Source: DASQZK01 sp963763215 (GTDB lineage: Bacteria; Bacteroidota; Bacteroidia; Bacteroidales; GCA-2748055). Taken from it: a stretch of 64,000 nucleotides of DNA. A program made the position numbers and the translations under genes. The stretch covers positions 1 to 64,000 of the forward strand of contig CAVXNX010000022.1 in the NCBI GenBank assembly GCA_963763215.1, given 5' to 3'. Position 1 is the stretch's first letter; each line of letters begins with the position of its first letter. Positions 1 through 8,720 of the stretch are shown here, piece by piece. The notes under the pieces were generated by a model that was not told the DNA's origin, made no database searches, and saw only the letters and a program-made list of their open reading frames with translations.

Positions 1-26
1 TTTTACCGGTTCCTTCATAATTTTCT

Positions 27-34
27 TAATTTTG
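27..34 (+). promoter_or_regulatory. Bacteroidota -7 element ahead of apbE
   Basis: TAATTTTG matches the Bacteroidota consensus TAnnTTTG and ends 20 bases before the ATG at 54. No clear TTG -33 element is visible in the few bases upstream, which are cut by the window edge. Confidence 0.45.
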
Positions 35-53
35 TGATAAAGATAAGAATTTC

Positions 54-944
54 ATGGCAAACGCGATGTCTGAAAACCACGCCTACCGGAACATGTGGTC
101 CATGGGTACCCGCCTGGACATCCTGATGCCCGGGGTGGATGATGAACTGGCCGACCGGGTTTACCGTTCCGTTCGTGAAGAGACAGAGCGTCTGGAAAAT
201 ATCCTAAGCATCTATCGTGAAACCTCGGTCTTCTCCCGTCTGAACAGGAAAGCTGGGGAGATGCCCTGCGTGGTTGACGAGGACGTTTTCCATTTGTTCA
301 CGCGCCTGCTGCATTTTCAAACCCTCACGCGGGGATACTTCGATATTACCCTGGGCACCGGTCGGAAAGAGGATCTTCCTTCACCCCAATCTGATCAAAA
401 CCGGTCGGTTATCCTCGACCCGGCGCACTTCACGGTCCGTTTCACCGGTCCGGAAGTCCGGATCGATTCGGGCGCTTTTGGCAAAGGGTTGGCCCTGAAT
501 TCGATAAAAAACATACTGCTGCAGGCAGGAATTCATCATTCTTTTATTAGTTTTGGGGAAAGTTCGGTGCAAACACTGGGTCATCATCCCTTTGGGGACC
601 ACTGGAAAGTGGGGATCAGGGACTTATTCAGAACAGGTACGAATGTCTACGTATTTGGGATGACTGACGGATCGGTGTCCACTTCAGGAAATTCACCCAA
701 CAACAAAAATAAATATCCGGAAGGCCATATCATCAATCCGATGACCGGTGAAAAGCTCAGGGGATATGTGCTGATGTGCGTTTCGGGTCCGGATGCCCTG
801 GTAACAGAAGTGTTATCGACGGCCCTCATCCTGGCCGGAGAAGACGAACAGGTGGAGATTCTCGGCAATTTTCCGGAATACCATGCCGTTAGAATTTCAT
901 ACCGGGACCATCAGGCTGAGCCTCTTGTGAAGGAATTGTCATGA
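54..944 (+). CDS. apbE: FAD:protein FMN transferase (ApbE family)
   Basis: ApbE enzymes transfer FMN from FAD onto a Thr/Ser of target flavoproteins such as Rnf and Nqr subunits. The 296-residue protein has the family landmarks: a start-proximal MGT segment, DSGAFGKG near residue 138 (family DxGxxxKG), FGESSVQTLG where the family has FGGN, a GSVSTSGN segment and the GHIINPMTG motif. A second ATG at 66 is also possible. Most ApbE proteins carry an export signal or lipobox, but no signal peptide is visible here, so the protein may act in the cytoplasm or belong to a divergent subgroup. The next gene starts 13 bases downstream, so the two are probably co-transcribed. Family assignment is firm; the target is unknown. 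Confidence 0.85.
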   Translation: MANAMSENHAYRNMWSMGTRLDILMPGVDDELADRVYRSVREETERLENILSIYRETSVFSRLNRKAGEMPCVVDEDVFHLFTRLLHFQTLTRGYFDITLGTGRKEDLPSPQSDQNRSVILDPAHFTVRFTGPEVRIDSGAFGKGLALNSIKNILLQAGIHHSFISFGESSVQTLGHHPFGDHWKVGIRDLFRTGTNVYVFGMTDGSVSTSGNSPNNKNKYPEGHIINPMTGEKLRGYVLMCVSGPDALVTEVLSTALILAGEDEQVEILGNFPEYHAVRISYRDHQAEPLVKELS

Positions 945-957
945 CTCAACATTAAAA

Positions 958-2214
958 ATGGAAACAGAACAGAAAACTTCCCGCAGGGATTTCATCAAAA
1001 CCTTTTCGCTGATTGCCGGATCAACTATGCTCGCCTCACAGATGCCATGGCTCCGTACGGCCAGTGCTGAAGGTTTTGACAGGCCGGTGAGACTGGCTAT
1101 CATCGGCATCGGTTCGAGAGGATCCTATCACCTGATCAACCTGAAACAGATCCCGGGATTGGAGATCACTGCCTTTTGTGATATCTACGAACCCAATTTC
1201 CTGGCCGCACAAAAAAAGATCGGACCTGCCGCAAGGGGTTACAAGGATTATCGCGACCTGCTCGCCAAAGAGGATCTGGATGCTGTGCTGATCGCCACGC
1301 CGCTCGACCGTCATGCCAGGATGACCATCGATGCCCTCAGGGCAGGGCACCACGTTTTCTGTGAAAAAAGTATGGCCCTCACCGTGGAAGATGCCAATGA
1401 AATGGTGAAAACCGCCCTCGACACCGGTAAAATCCTCCAGATCGGTCACCAGAGGATGTTCAGCCTGATCTACCAGCAGGCCTATCAACAGATCCGGGAA
1501 GGCAAAATCGGCAATGTCACGCAGATCCGGGCCTACTGGCACCGGAACAACAACTGGCGCCGGCCCGTTCCGTCGCCCGAACTCGAAAGGCTCATCAACT
1601 GGCGCCTGTATCATGATTACTCCCGGGGGCTGATGACTGAACTGGCGTCCCACCAGGTTCAGGTCGGGAACCAGATCCTCGGTATGCCCCCGGAGCGGGT
1701 CTGGGGATCGGGCAGTATCAACTACTGGAAAGACGGCCGCGAGGTGTTCGATAATGTCAACCTCGTTTACCGGTACCCGAACGGTACCCACCTGATTTAC
1801 GATTCCATCGCCAGTAACCGGCACTATGGACTTGAAGAACAGATCATGGGCCCAAAAGGGACCATGGAGCTGGAAAATGGTAAGGAATGGGATGAATTTC
1901 CTCCGCCGGCCCCGGGTATCCTACAGCTCATCAACAACTTCGAACATCAGTTTTTCGATGCCATCCCTATCGGGGGAGCAAGCTGGGTGCCTGAAACGGC
2001 CATCGGCAAAAAAGGCCGTGATATCACCAGCGAGGTGATGGAAGATGACGGATCGAAAATGTCGCTTGAAGCGTTTGTGGCCAATGTCCGCGACAACAGG
2101 ATCGACATGGAACTGACCCGCCAGGGTTTCTATGCGACCGTCGCCGTTTTGCTCGGATTTGAAGCCATGATGAATGACAAAATTATGTACTGGCCCGATG
2201 GTCTGGCTCTCTGA
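958..2214 (+). CDS. Tat-exported Gfo/Idh/MocA family oxidoreductase
   Basis: A 418-residue NAD(P)-dependent sugar oxidoreductase-like protein. It begins with a twin-arginine signal (SRRDFIKTFSLIAGS, residues 8-22) and a hydrophobic stretch, so it is probably exported folded with its cofactor. The Rossmann motif AIIGIGSRGSYHL follows at about residue 47, and the family EKP-like motif appears as HVFCEKSMALT near residue 137. The C-terminal half has the alpha/beta substrate domain typical of the family. Related Bacteroidota proteins include NAD-dependent glycosidases of family GH109, so a hydrolase role on a glycan cannot be excluded. It follows apbE by 13 bases. The substrate is not readable from sequence. 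Confidence 0.85.
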   Translation: METEQKTSRRDFIKTFSLIAGSTMLASQMPWLRTASAEGFDRPVRLAIIGIGSRGSYHLINLKQIPGLEITAFCDIYEPNFLAAQKKIGPAARGYKDYRDLLAKEDLDAVLIATPLDRHARMTIDALRAGHHVFCEKSMALTVEDANEMVKTALDTGKILQIGHQRMFSLIYQQAYQQIREGKIGNVTQIRAYWHRNNNWRRPVPSPELERLINWRLYHDYSRGLMTELASHQVQVGNQILGMPPERVWGSGSINYWKDGREVFDNVNLVYRYPNGTHLIYDSIASNRHYGLEEQIMGPKGTMELENGKEWDEFPPPAPGILQLINNFEHQFFDAIPIGGASWVPETAIGKKGRDITSEVMEDDGSKMSLEAFVANVRDNRIDMELTRQGFYATVAVLLGFEAMMNDKIMYWPDGLAL

Positions 2215-2239
2215 CCTTGTCTTCCGTTCAAATGAAAAA

Positions 2240-2497
2240 ATGATACCCATGAAAGATACCGTCATCACCCCAAAACAAAAAAAACGGGAACTTTATATCC
2301 TGTTGGTTGCCTTTATCATCGCCAACATCCTGAACCTGATCAGTATCGTAAAATACAGCACCCCGGCAAAGGAGCTGATCACGCAGCTTCCGGTCGTTGT
2401 GGCCGTTACGCTTTTTCTCTACGGAACAGCCGTGGTGCTACGGCTCATCTGGTGGTTGCTCAACGGGCTCATCAGGATCTTTAATCCCCAGGATTAA
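2240..2497 (+). CDS. small two-helix membrane protein, unknown function
   Basis: An 85-residue protein with two hydrophobic segments (about residues 17-37 and 50-78) separated by a short polar linker, consistent with a helical hairpin in the inner membrane. Candidate starts are ATG at 2240 and ATG at 2249, both after the stop of the upstream oxidoreductase; 2240 is preferred only because it is first. No catalytic motif is visible. It lies between the oxidoreductase and alkaline phosphatase genes on the same strand and may be part of their transcript. I do not recognise the family. Confidence 0.6.
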   Translation: MIPMKDTVITPKQKKRELYILLVAFIIANILNLISIVKYSTPAKELITQLPVVVAVTLFLYGTAVVLRLIWWLLNGLIRIFNPQD

Positions 2498-2547
2498 CAG
2501 CGGAAAGCATCCTGATCTTGATTTGTTTCACCCTTTAAAAATGGAAT

Positions 2548-3642
2548 ATGAAAAAAAATCTTCTTTGCCTTGTCATGGCCTTTGCACTGGCCCTGACTTT
2601 TTCGTCATGCTCAACCCGGACTAAATCTTCAGATGATCTTCCCGGGATCAAAAATGTCATCCTGATGATCGGCGATGGCATGGGAACAACCCAGATCTAT
2701 GCCGCCATGACGGTAGCGGGCCATCCCCTGAACATCGAGCAGTTCAGTTATAACGGTTTTTCAAAAACCTATTCATTGTCCGATTACATCACCGATTCGG
2801 CAGCCGGGGCCAGCGCCCTATCCACGGGGCACAAAACGAAGAACGGCACCCTCTCCATGGATACCCTGGGCCATCCCCTGAAGACCATCCTGGAGATTGC
2901 CGAGGACCACGGACTGGCTACCGGGCTGGTCTCCACTTCCGCCATCACGCATGCCACTCCGGCAGCTTTCGTCGCCCACCAGGCCGACCGGAACAGCTTC
3001 GAAGGTATTGCTTCTGATTTCCTGTCCACCGATATCGATGTCTTTATTGGCGGAGGGATGGATCACTTTGCCCGGAGATCCGACGGGCTGAATCTCTTGG
3101 ATTCACTCAGGGCAAAAGGATACCAGGTGACCGAAACGATCGACGAGGCAGAAAACGTGCAGACCGGAAAACTCGCCGGCCTTCTTGGACCCGATCATCT
3201 GCCTTCAGTCAATAGTGGCAGGGGGGATATGCTCCCGCGTGCCACCGCAGAGGCGATACGGCTGCTCTCACAGGATCCCGACGGCTTCTTCCTGATGGTA
3301 GAAGGTTCGCAGATCGACTGGGGAGGACATAACAACGACATCAGCTATGTCACTTCCGAAACCATCGACTTCGACAACGCCATCGGCAAGGCCCTTGAGT
3401 TTGCTAAAAAAGACGGACATACCCTCGTGATCGTCACCGCCGATCATGAAACTGGCGGCCTGGCCATAACGGGTGGAAACATGGAGGCGCATCAACTCAA
3501 AGCTTCCTTTGCCACCAACGAGCACACCTCGGTCATGGTACCCGTTTTCGCGTGGGGACCGGGATCTGAGCATTTCGCCGGCATATACCAGAACACATCG
3601 ATTTTCGATAAAATGCTGCAGGCTCTGGGCCTGAATAAATAA
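2548..3642 (+). CDS. alkaline phosphatase, exported lipoprotein
   Basis: A 364-residue PhoA-superfamily phosphatase that hydrolyses phosphate monoesters outside the cytoplasm. A signal peptide ends in FSSC, a lipobox, suggesting a lipid-anchored protein. Metal and active-site motifs are intact: LMIGDGMGTTQ near residue 41, DSAAGASALSTGHK near residue 85 with the phosphorylated serine, MVEGSQIDWGGHNND near residue 250, TADHETGG near residue 297, and the final His in EHTSV. It is shorter than E. coli PhoA, as is common for the Bacteroidota branch. A beta-propeller lipoprotein gene follows 7 bases later. Confidence 0.92.
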   Translation: MKKNLLCLVMAFALALTFSSCSTRTKSSDDLPGIKNVILMIGDGMGTTQIYAAMTVAGHPLNIEQFSYNGFSKTYSLSDYITDSAAGASALSTGHKTKNGTLSMDTLGHPLKTILEIAEDHGLATGLVSTSAITHATPAAFVAHQADRNSFEGIASDFLSTDIDVFIGGGMDHFARRSDGLNLLDSLRAKGYQVTETIDEAENVQTGKLAGLLGPDHLPSVNSGRGDMLPRATAEAIRLLSQDPDGFFLMVEGSQIDWGGHNNDISYVTSETIDFDNAIGKALEFAKKDGHTLVIVTADHETGGLAITGGNMEAHQLKASFATNEHTSVMVPVFAWGPGSEHFAGIYQNTSIFDKMLQALGLNK

Positions 3643-3649
3643 TCATTTC

Positions 3650-4555
3650 ATGCATTTACGCGGCATACCGGGCAGGGGATCAGCGGTCATATGGCTGTTG
3701 ATCCCCTGTTTCATTTCGTGCCGGTCGGTGCATTATCTCCAGGGAACGGGCGGGCCAAACATAGAGAAAGAACACTTCGTCAACCGCTTGCCGGCCGTCC
3801 TCAACGAAACGTCCGGTCTTCTTTACCGTGACGGTCGGCTGTGGTCATTCAACGACAGCGGGGGAGAAGCGGTCCTCTATTCCTTTCTACCGGCCGATCC
3901 TTCAGGAAGCCTCCGGATTTATCCTGTTCCGGGCGCAGTCAACACCGACTGGGAGGATATCGCCATGGATGACCATTCGGTTTATATTTCCGATGCGGGC
4001 AATAATACCGGTTTACGCGACACACTGAGAATTTACCGCGTCAGCATCGACACAGCCAGTGTGAGTGCCGGGATTTTGTCGGTGATCGCATTTTCCTACC
4101 CGGGGAAAACAAAAGAATTTCATGACTGCCGCCGCAATCCCTTCGACTCGGAAGCGCTGTCCTTTTACGGCGATTCCCTCTGGCTCTTTACAAAAAACTG
4201 GCAGGATGAGTCCTCCTGTGTTTATATCTATCCACCCGGCTCCGGGTACTATGTCAGCCAACCCCGGTTTTGCCTGGATCCGGGGATGCTGGTGACCGGT
4301 TCCGACATCGATCAGGCCCACGGCATGCTGTGGCTGATCGGTTATCACCATTTTATTCCCGTACTGGAAGTCTACCATCTCAGTCTCCCCGATGCGCCAC
4401 GACCGGTTCTTCGCATCCGCCTGCCCCACCGTTTCGGGCTTCAGACAGAGGCCATCGTCTGTGCGAACGACGGATACATCTATTTCACGAACGAGAAAAG
4501 TAAACGGGCCCCGTGTCTGTTCCGGATGAAAAATCCGTTTACCACCTCTCCCTGA
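3650..4555 (+). CDS. exported beta-propeller-like lipoprotein, unknown function
   Basis: A 301-residue protein with an N-terminal hydrophobic signal ending in CFISC, a plausible lipobox. The mature part contains repeated short strand-turn units with phrases such as LWSFNDSGGE, DWEDIAMD, YISDAGNN and YIYFTNEKS. These resemble the six-bladed propeller lipoproteins often annotated as hypothetical or SdiA-regulated-like in Bacteroidota. No catalytic residues are evident. It lies 7 bases after the alkaline phosphatase gene, so the two are likely co-expressed at the cell surface. Function is unknown. Confidence 0.65.
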   Translation: MHLRGIPGRGSAVIWLLIPCFISCRSVHYLQGTGGPNIEKEHFVNRLPAVLNETSGLLYRDGRLWSFNDSGGEAVLYSFLPADPSGSLRIYPVPGAVNTDWEDIAMDDHSVYISDAGNNTGLRDTLRIYRVSIDTASVSAGILSVIAFSYPGKTKEFHDCRRNPFDSEALSFYGDSLWLFTKNWQDESSCVYIYPPGSGYYVSQPRFCLDPGMLVTGSDIDQAHGMLWLIGYHHFIPVLEVYHLSLPDAPRPVLRIRLPHRFGLQTEAIVCANDGYIYFTNEKSKRAPCLFRMKNPFTTSP

Positions 4556-4608
4556 CCGGCAATCCGATCTTTTTATGTGGCCGGTGATGACAAACCCTCA
4601 AAAAGGAT

Positions 4609-4616
4609 TATTTTTG
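4609..4616 (+). promoter_or_regulatory. Bacteroidota -7 element ahead of queE
   Basis: TATTTTTG fits TAnnTTTG and ends 23 bases before the ATG at 4639. No convincing TTG -33 element was found at the usual spacing. Confidence 0.45.
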
Positions 4617-4638
4617 CAGTTTTGTTTAACAATTGGAC

Positions 4639-5268
4639 ATGCATTTAGACCAGGCATTATTTGAAGGCGGGAAAAAACTGCCCGTTGTGGAGGAATTTTA
4701 CAGCCTGCAGGGCGAAGGGTTCCATTTTGGAAAAGCGGCTTATTTTTTACGGATCGGCGGTTGTGACGTCGGGTGCACCTGGTGTGATACGAAATTCTCC
4801 TGGAACCCCGATATTCATCCGGTCGTGGATGTCGACCTGATCATCCGGAACATCACTGCCTGCCCGGCCGGCGCGGTGGTGGTCACCGGTGGCGAACCCC
4901 TGATCTTCGACCTGAACTACCTCTGTGACCAGCTGAAAGCCAACGGCGTGGAAACCTTCCTGGAGACTTCAGGCTCTCACCCGCTATCCGGAACGTGGGA
5001 CTGGATCTGCCTTTCCCCTAAGCAACAGATGCCACCGGATGCCCGGATCTACCCTCTGGCCAATGAGCTTAAAATGATCATCAGTACACCGGCCGACCTG
5101 GAATGGGCGATTGAAAACTCCGGCCTGGTGCCCGATAACTGTATACTCTACCTCCAGCCCGAATGGAGCGCCTATTCCCGGATGTTACCGGTTATCGTGG
5201 ATTTCATCAAGGATAATCCGTTATGGAAAATTTCCCTCCAGGCCCATAAATTTATGCATATCCCATGA
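4639..5268 (+). CDS. queE: 7-carboxy-7-deazaguanine synthase
   Basis: A radical-SAM enzyme converting 6-carboxytetrahydropterin to 7-carboxy-7-deazaguanine in queuosine biosynthesis. The 209-residue protein has the QueE signature: EEFYSLQGEG near residue 17 followed by the CxxxCxxC cluster motif in GGCDVGCTWCD, then VVTGGEP near residue 78 for SAM binding. The ATG at 4639 is preferred over an in-frame TTG at 4633 because it fits family length and the upstream -7 motif. No other queuosine genes are visible in the window. Confidence 0.93.
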   Translation: MHLDQALFEGGKKLPVVEEFYSLQGEGFHFGKAAYFLRIGGCDVGCTWCDTKFSWNPDIHPVVDVDLIIRNITACPAGAVVVTGGEPLIFDLNYLCDQLKANGVETFLETSGSHPLSGTWDWICLSPKQQMPPDARIYPLANELKMIISTPADLEWAIENSGLVPDNCILYLQPEWSAYSRMLPVIVDFIKDNPLWKISLQAHKFMHIP

Positions 5269-5378
5269 AACGGGGTTTCCAGCTGGTCGGAACATTTTAT
5301 CGACGTCTGTTCGTGACCAGGAGAAGGTTATTTTATGTTTCCGCGAATATTTTCTAATTTCAGACCAAAATAGACCAC

Positions 5379-7319
5379 ATGAAAGGCATTACCGGGATCA
5401 TCTTATTTTTTTTTCTGGCCGTTGTTTACGCCAGTCCGGTGAATGCGCAGTATCATTCCGGTTCACCCAAAGCCGTGAAATACTTCAAACAGGCGCTCGA
5501 CCATTATCATGAACGCGACAACAAAGAGGCACTCGACGACCTGCGGAAGGCTGTGAGGGCCGACGATCGCTTCGTCGAAGCCTGGATGCTTAAGGCACAG
5601 ATCAACAAGGAAGCAGGAAACAATGATGAAGCGATTTCCGATTTCGAGAAGGCCCTGGCGATCGATCCCGGCTATTTTCCCGAAGGATATATGGTTCTGG
5701 GGCAAGTCGAGTACAGCCTCGGAAGGTACGCTGAAGCCCTGACCAGCGTCGACCGCTATATCAACCAGGGGAATTTTGAAAAAGTCAGCAAGGCCGGGGC
5801 ACTGGATTTCAAATCCAAATGCAATTTTGCAATCGGGGAAGTGGAACACCCCGTTCCTTTTGATCCGGTGAACCTGGGCGACTCGGTCAATTCAGACAAA
5901 AATGAGTACTGGCCGTCACTATCCGTTGATGAATCCACCCTGGTCTTCACGGTCCTCGATCCCAAAGATCCATCGCGTCCCATCGGCTTCGGAAACATGC
6001 AGGAAGATTTCTACTATTCGGAGAAACGCCCGGGCGACGGATGGAGCAAGCGTAAAAATTTCGGGGCACCGTTAAATTCACCCGACAATGAAGGGGCGCA
6101 GTCCCTTTCCCCCGACGGCAGGTTTCTTTATTTTACCGCCTGTAACCGCGAAGATGGCGAGGGAATGTGCGATATCTACCTCTCGGAGAATAAAAACGGG
6201 AAATGGACAGTGCCCATGAACCTGGGACGATCCATCAATACATCGTATTCGGAGAAACACCCTTCCATCTCAGCCGATGGGAGAACTTTGTTTTTTGCTT
6301 CCGACAGGCCCGGGGGCAAGGGGGGACTGGATATCTGGTATTCGGTCAAATCGCCCGGCGGTGGCTGGATGCCCCCCGTCAATGCCGGTGACAGCATCAA
6401 TACCCCCGGCAATGAACAGTCGCCGTTCATTCATCCCGATGGCCGGACATTGTATTTCGCCTCTGAGGGTCACATGAACATGGGGAAAGGGGATATATTC
6501 ATTTCCCGGCTGAGGGATGACGGCACCTGGGGTGAAGCCAAAAACCTGGGTTATCCCATCAATACGTTCAATAATGAAATCGGGCTTATCGTCAATTCGG
6601 CCGGTGACCGTGCCTATTTTTCCTCCGACAGGCTCAAAGGGAGGGGAATGGATATCTATGCCTTCGACCTGTACCCGGCCGCACGTCCTGCAGCGGTGTC
6701 ATACATGAAAGGGAGGGTCTACGATGCAGAGACCTTTAAAGGGCTGAAGGCCCAATTCCAGCTCATCGACCTCGCTACGGGGAAGGTGGCCGTCGAATCA
6801 CGGTCGCGTGAAGGCGAAGGCGATTTTCTCGTCCCCCTGCCGACGGGTCATAATTACGCCCTGAATGTGTCCCATCCTGGTTATATGTTTTATTCGGAAC
6901 ACTTTTCGTTCGAAGGGATCTACGAAAAAACCAACCCTTACCTTAAGGATGTTCCCCTAAAACCCATTAAATCGGGAGAGAAAATCATCCTGAAGAACGT
7001 ATTTTTCGGGTTTGATTCCGATTCCCTCCTCGCCGAATCCAGGGCCGAACTCAAGAAGGTCGTCGATTTCATGACCACCAACCCCGACATCCAGGTTGAA
7101 ATCAGCGGCCATACCGATGCCGTCGGTTCCGAAGCCTATAACCAGGCTCTCTCGGAGCGCCGTGCAAAATCGGTGGTGAATTTTCTCATTTCCCAGGGGA
7201 TCAGCTCCGGACGACTGAGCTATAAAGGATATGGCGCATCGGATCCCATCGCTCCCAACGATACCGATGAGGGCCGGGCCCTTAACCGCCGTACCGAACT
7301 GAAAATCATCCGGCTGTGA
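5379..7319 (+). CDS. PorE-like OmpA family protein (TPR, beta-propeller, CRD, OmpA)
   Basis: A 646-residue exported protein with four domains in order: signal peptide (1-23, ending VNAQ), TPR repeats (about 25-120), PD40/WD40-like propeller blades (about 160-430; repeated SPDGR, SADGR, HPDGR and SSDR units), a carboxypeptidase-regulatory-like domain (about 440-520) and a C-terminal OmpA peptidoglycan-binding domain (about 535-646, including the ISGHTDAVGS and ALSERRAKSV motifs). This order matches PorE of the type IX secretion system, although Bacteroidota carry several paralogues with the same layout. PorE is described as a lipoprotein, whereas this one lacks a lipobox Cys. Role inferred: linking an outer-membrane machine to peptidoglycan. 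Confidence 0.82.
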   Translation: MKGITGIILFFFLAVVYASPVNAQYHSGSPKAVKYFKQALDHYHERDNKEALDDLRKAVRADDRFVEAWMLKAQINKEAGNNDEAISDFEKALAIDPGYFPEGYMVLGQVEYSLGRYAEALTSVDRYINQGNFEKVSKAGALDFKSKCNFAIGEVEHPVPFDPVNLGDSVNSDKNEYWPSLSVDESTLVFTVLDPKDPSRPIGFGNMQEDFYYSEKRPGDGWSKRKNFGAPLNSPDNEGAQSLSPDGRFLYFTACNREDGEGMCDIYLSENKNGKWTVPMNLGRSINTSYSEKHPSISADGRTLFFASDRPGGKGGLDIWYSVKSPGGGWMPPVNAGDSINTPGNEQSPFIHPDGRTLYFASEGHMNMGKGDIFISRLRDDGTWGEAKNLGYPINTFNNEIGLIVNSAGDRAYFSSDRLKGRGMDIYAFDLYPAARPAAVSYMKGRVYDAETFKGLKAQFQLIDLATGKVAVESRSREGEGDFLVPLPTGHNYALNVSHPGYMFYSEHFSFEGIYEKTNPYLKDVPLKPIKSGEKIILKNVFFGFDSDSLLAESRAELKKVVDFMTTNPDIQVEISGHTDAVGSEAYNQALSERRAKSVVNFLISQGISSGRLSYKGYGASDPIAPNDTDEGRALNRRTELKIIRL

Positions 7320-7454
7320 TCTTCTGTTCCTTTGCCGTAGGCCGGATCGGCGTTCAAATCCTGACAAAAACCAACAAAAATCATGTTTAGGATTCACAAT
7401 TATGTCTATTTTGGAACGTTAAATTTATTTATTCATCAACATAAGCAAACATTC

Positions 7455-8630
7455 ATGAAGAGGATTGCAATTTCGATGTTCCTGTCACTGTTCCTGATCG
7501 CCGGGCTTTTGGCACAGGAAACGGGATATACGTTTAAAAACATCATCAGCCTTCCGGCCACTCCGGTTAAGAACCAATCCCGTTCGGGCACCTGCTGGAG
7601 CTTTTCGGGCATCTCTTTCCTGGAATCGGAGTTATTGCGGATGGGAAAAGGAGAATATGATCTCTCGGAGATGTTCGTGGTTCGCACGGCCTATAACATG
7701 AAGGCAGAGAAATATGTCAGGATGCACGGAACCATCAATTTTGATGCAGGTGGCGGATTCAATGATGTCCTCACCGTTCTCTCCGATTCGGGGATCGTTC
7801 CCGACCAGGTCTATCCCGGACTCAATTACGGAGAACCCATGCATGACCACGATGAACTGAATAATGCATTCAAGGCATATATGGCATCCATCATCCAAAA
7901 CAAAAAATTGACCACCGCCTGGGACCGCGGATTTGAAGGCCTTCTCGATGCCTATTTCGGGACCTACCCGGCGACATTCACCTACGACGGGAAGCCCTAC
8001 ACGCCGGGATCATTTGAAGCTTCCCTTGGTCTTGATGCCGGTGATTACGTCTTGATCACTTCATTCACGCATCATCCCTTTTACAAACCGTTTATTCTGG
8101 AGATTCCCGACAACTGGGGCTGGGGGGAAATGTACAATGTCAGGATCGGTGAACTGACGGATATCATCGATTATTCCCTGGAACACGGCTATACGGTCGC
8201 CTGGGGTGCCGATGTCAGCGAAAAGGGCTTTAGCTGGAAGAATGGCATTGCCGTTGTTCCGGACGACGATATCGCCGACCTTGACGGTCTGGAAAGGGCC
8301 AGGTGGGATACCCTCACCAAAGCGGAAAAAGACGCCTTGATCTACGATTTTTCCAAGCCTCATAAGGAAAAGGTCATCACCCAGGAAATGAGACAGCGTG
8401 CCTTCGACGACTACGAGACCACCGACGATCACGGGATGCACATTACCGGGATGGCCAGGGATCAGGATGGGACGCCGTTCTACCTGGTGAAAAATTCCTG
8501 GGGTACCACCGGGAGCCCATACCAGGGTTACCTCTATGCTTCGAAGGCTTTTGTGCAGTACAAAACCACCACTCTTATGGTGAATAAGAAGGGAATCCCG
8601 CCGGCCATCAGGAAGAAACTGGGTCTCTGA
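7455..8630 (+). CDS. exported C1 (papain-like) peptidase, bleomycin hydrolase/PepC type
   Basis: A 391-residue cysteine peptidase. The start at 7455 is chosen because it gives a clean signal peptide (MKRIAISMFLSLF... ending LLAQ); an upstream in-frame ATG at 7383 would add an unlikely extension. Catalytic motifs are complete: Gln and Cys in KNQSRSGTCWSFSG near residue 38, His in DHGMHITGM near residue 332, and Asn in LVKNSWG near residue 350. The long insert between Cys and His is typical of the aminopeptidase C/bleomycin hydrolase branch. It is probably periplasmic or secreted, acting on peptides. It is followed by a candidate terminator. Confidence 0.88.
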   Translation: MKRIAISMFLSLFLIAGLLAQETGYTFKNIISLPATPVKNQSRSGTCWSFSGISFLESELLRMGKGEYDLSEMFVVRTAYNMKAEKYVRMHGTINFDAGGGFNDVLTVLSDSGIVPDQVYPGLNYGEPMHDHDELNNAFKAYMASIIQNKKLTTAWDRGFEGLLDAYFGTYPATFTYDGKPYTPGSFEASLGLDAGDYVLITSFTHHPFYKPFILEIPDNWGWGEMYNVRIGELTDIIDYSLEHGYTVAWGADVSEKGFSWKNGIAVVPDDDIADLDGLERARWDTLTKAEKDALIYDFSKPHKEKVITQEMRQRAFDDYETTDDHGMHITGMARDQDGTPFYLVKNSWGTTGSPYQGYLYASKAFVQYKTTTLMVNKKGIPPAIRKKLGL

Positions 8631-8684
8631 TCCCAATGTCCGGATGGATTTCATGGCGGTTAATGCCTTCAGGATTATCGGGGT

Positions 8685-8720
8685 TGGCGCCACGTGAGTA
8701 GCGCCACCGGAATTATTTTT
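8685..8720 (+). terminator. possible intrinsic terminator after the C1 peptidase gene
   Basis: A TGGCGC arm (8685-8690) pairs with GCGCCA (8701-8706) and is followed by an A/T stretch ending in five T residues. It sits between the C1 peptidase stop and the convergent SDR gene. The stem is short and the T run is offset, so the call is tentative. Confidence 0.35.
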
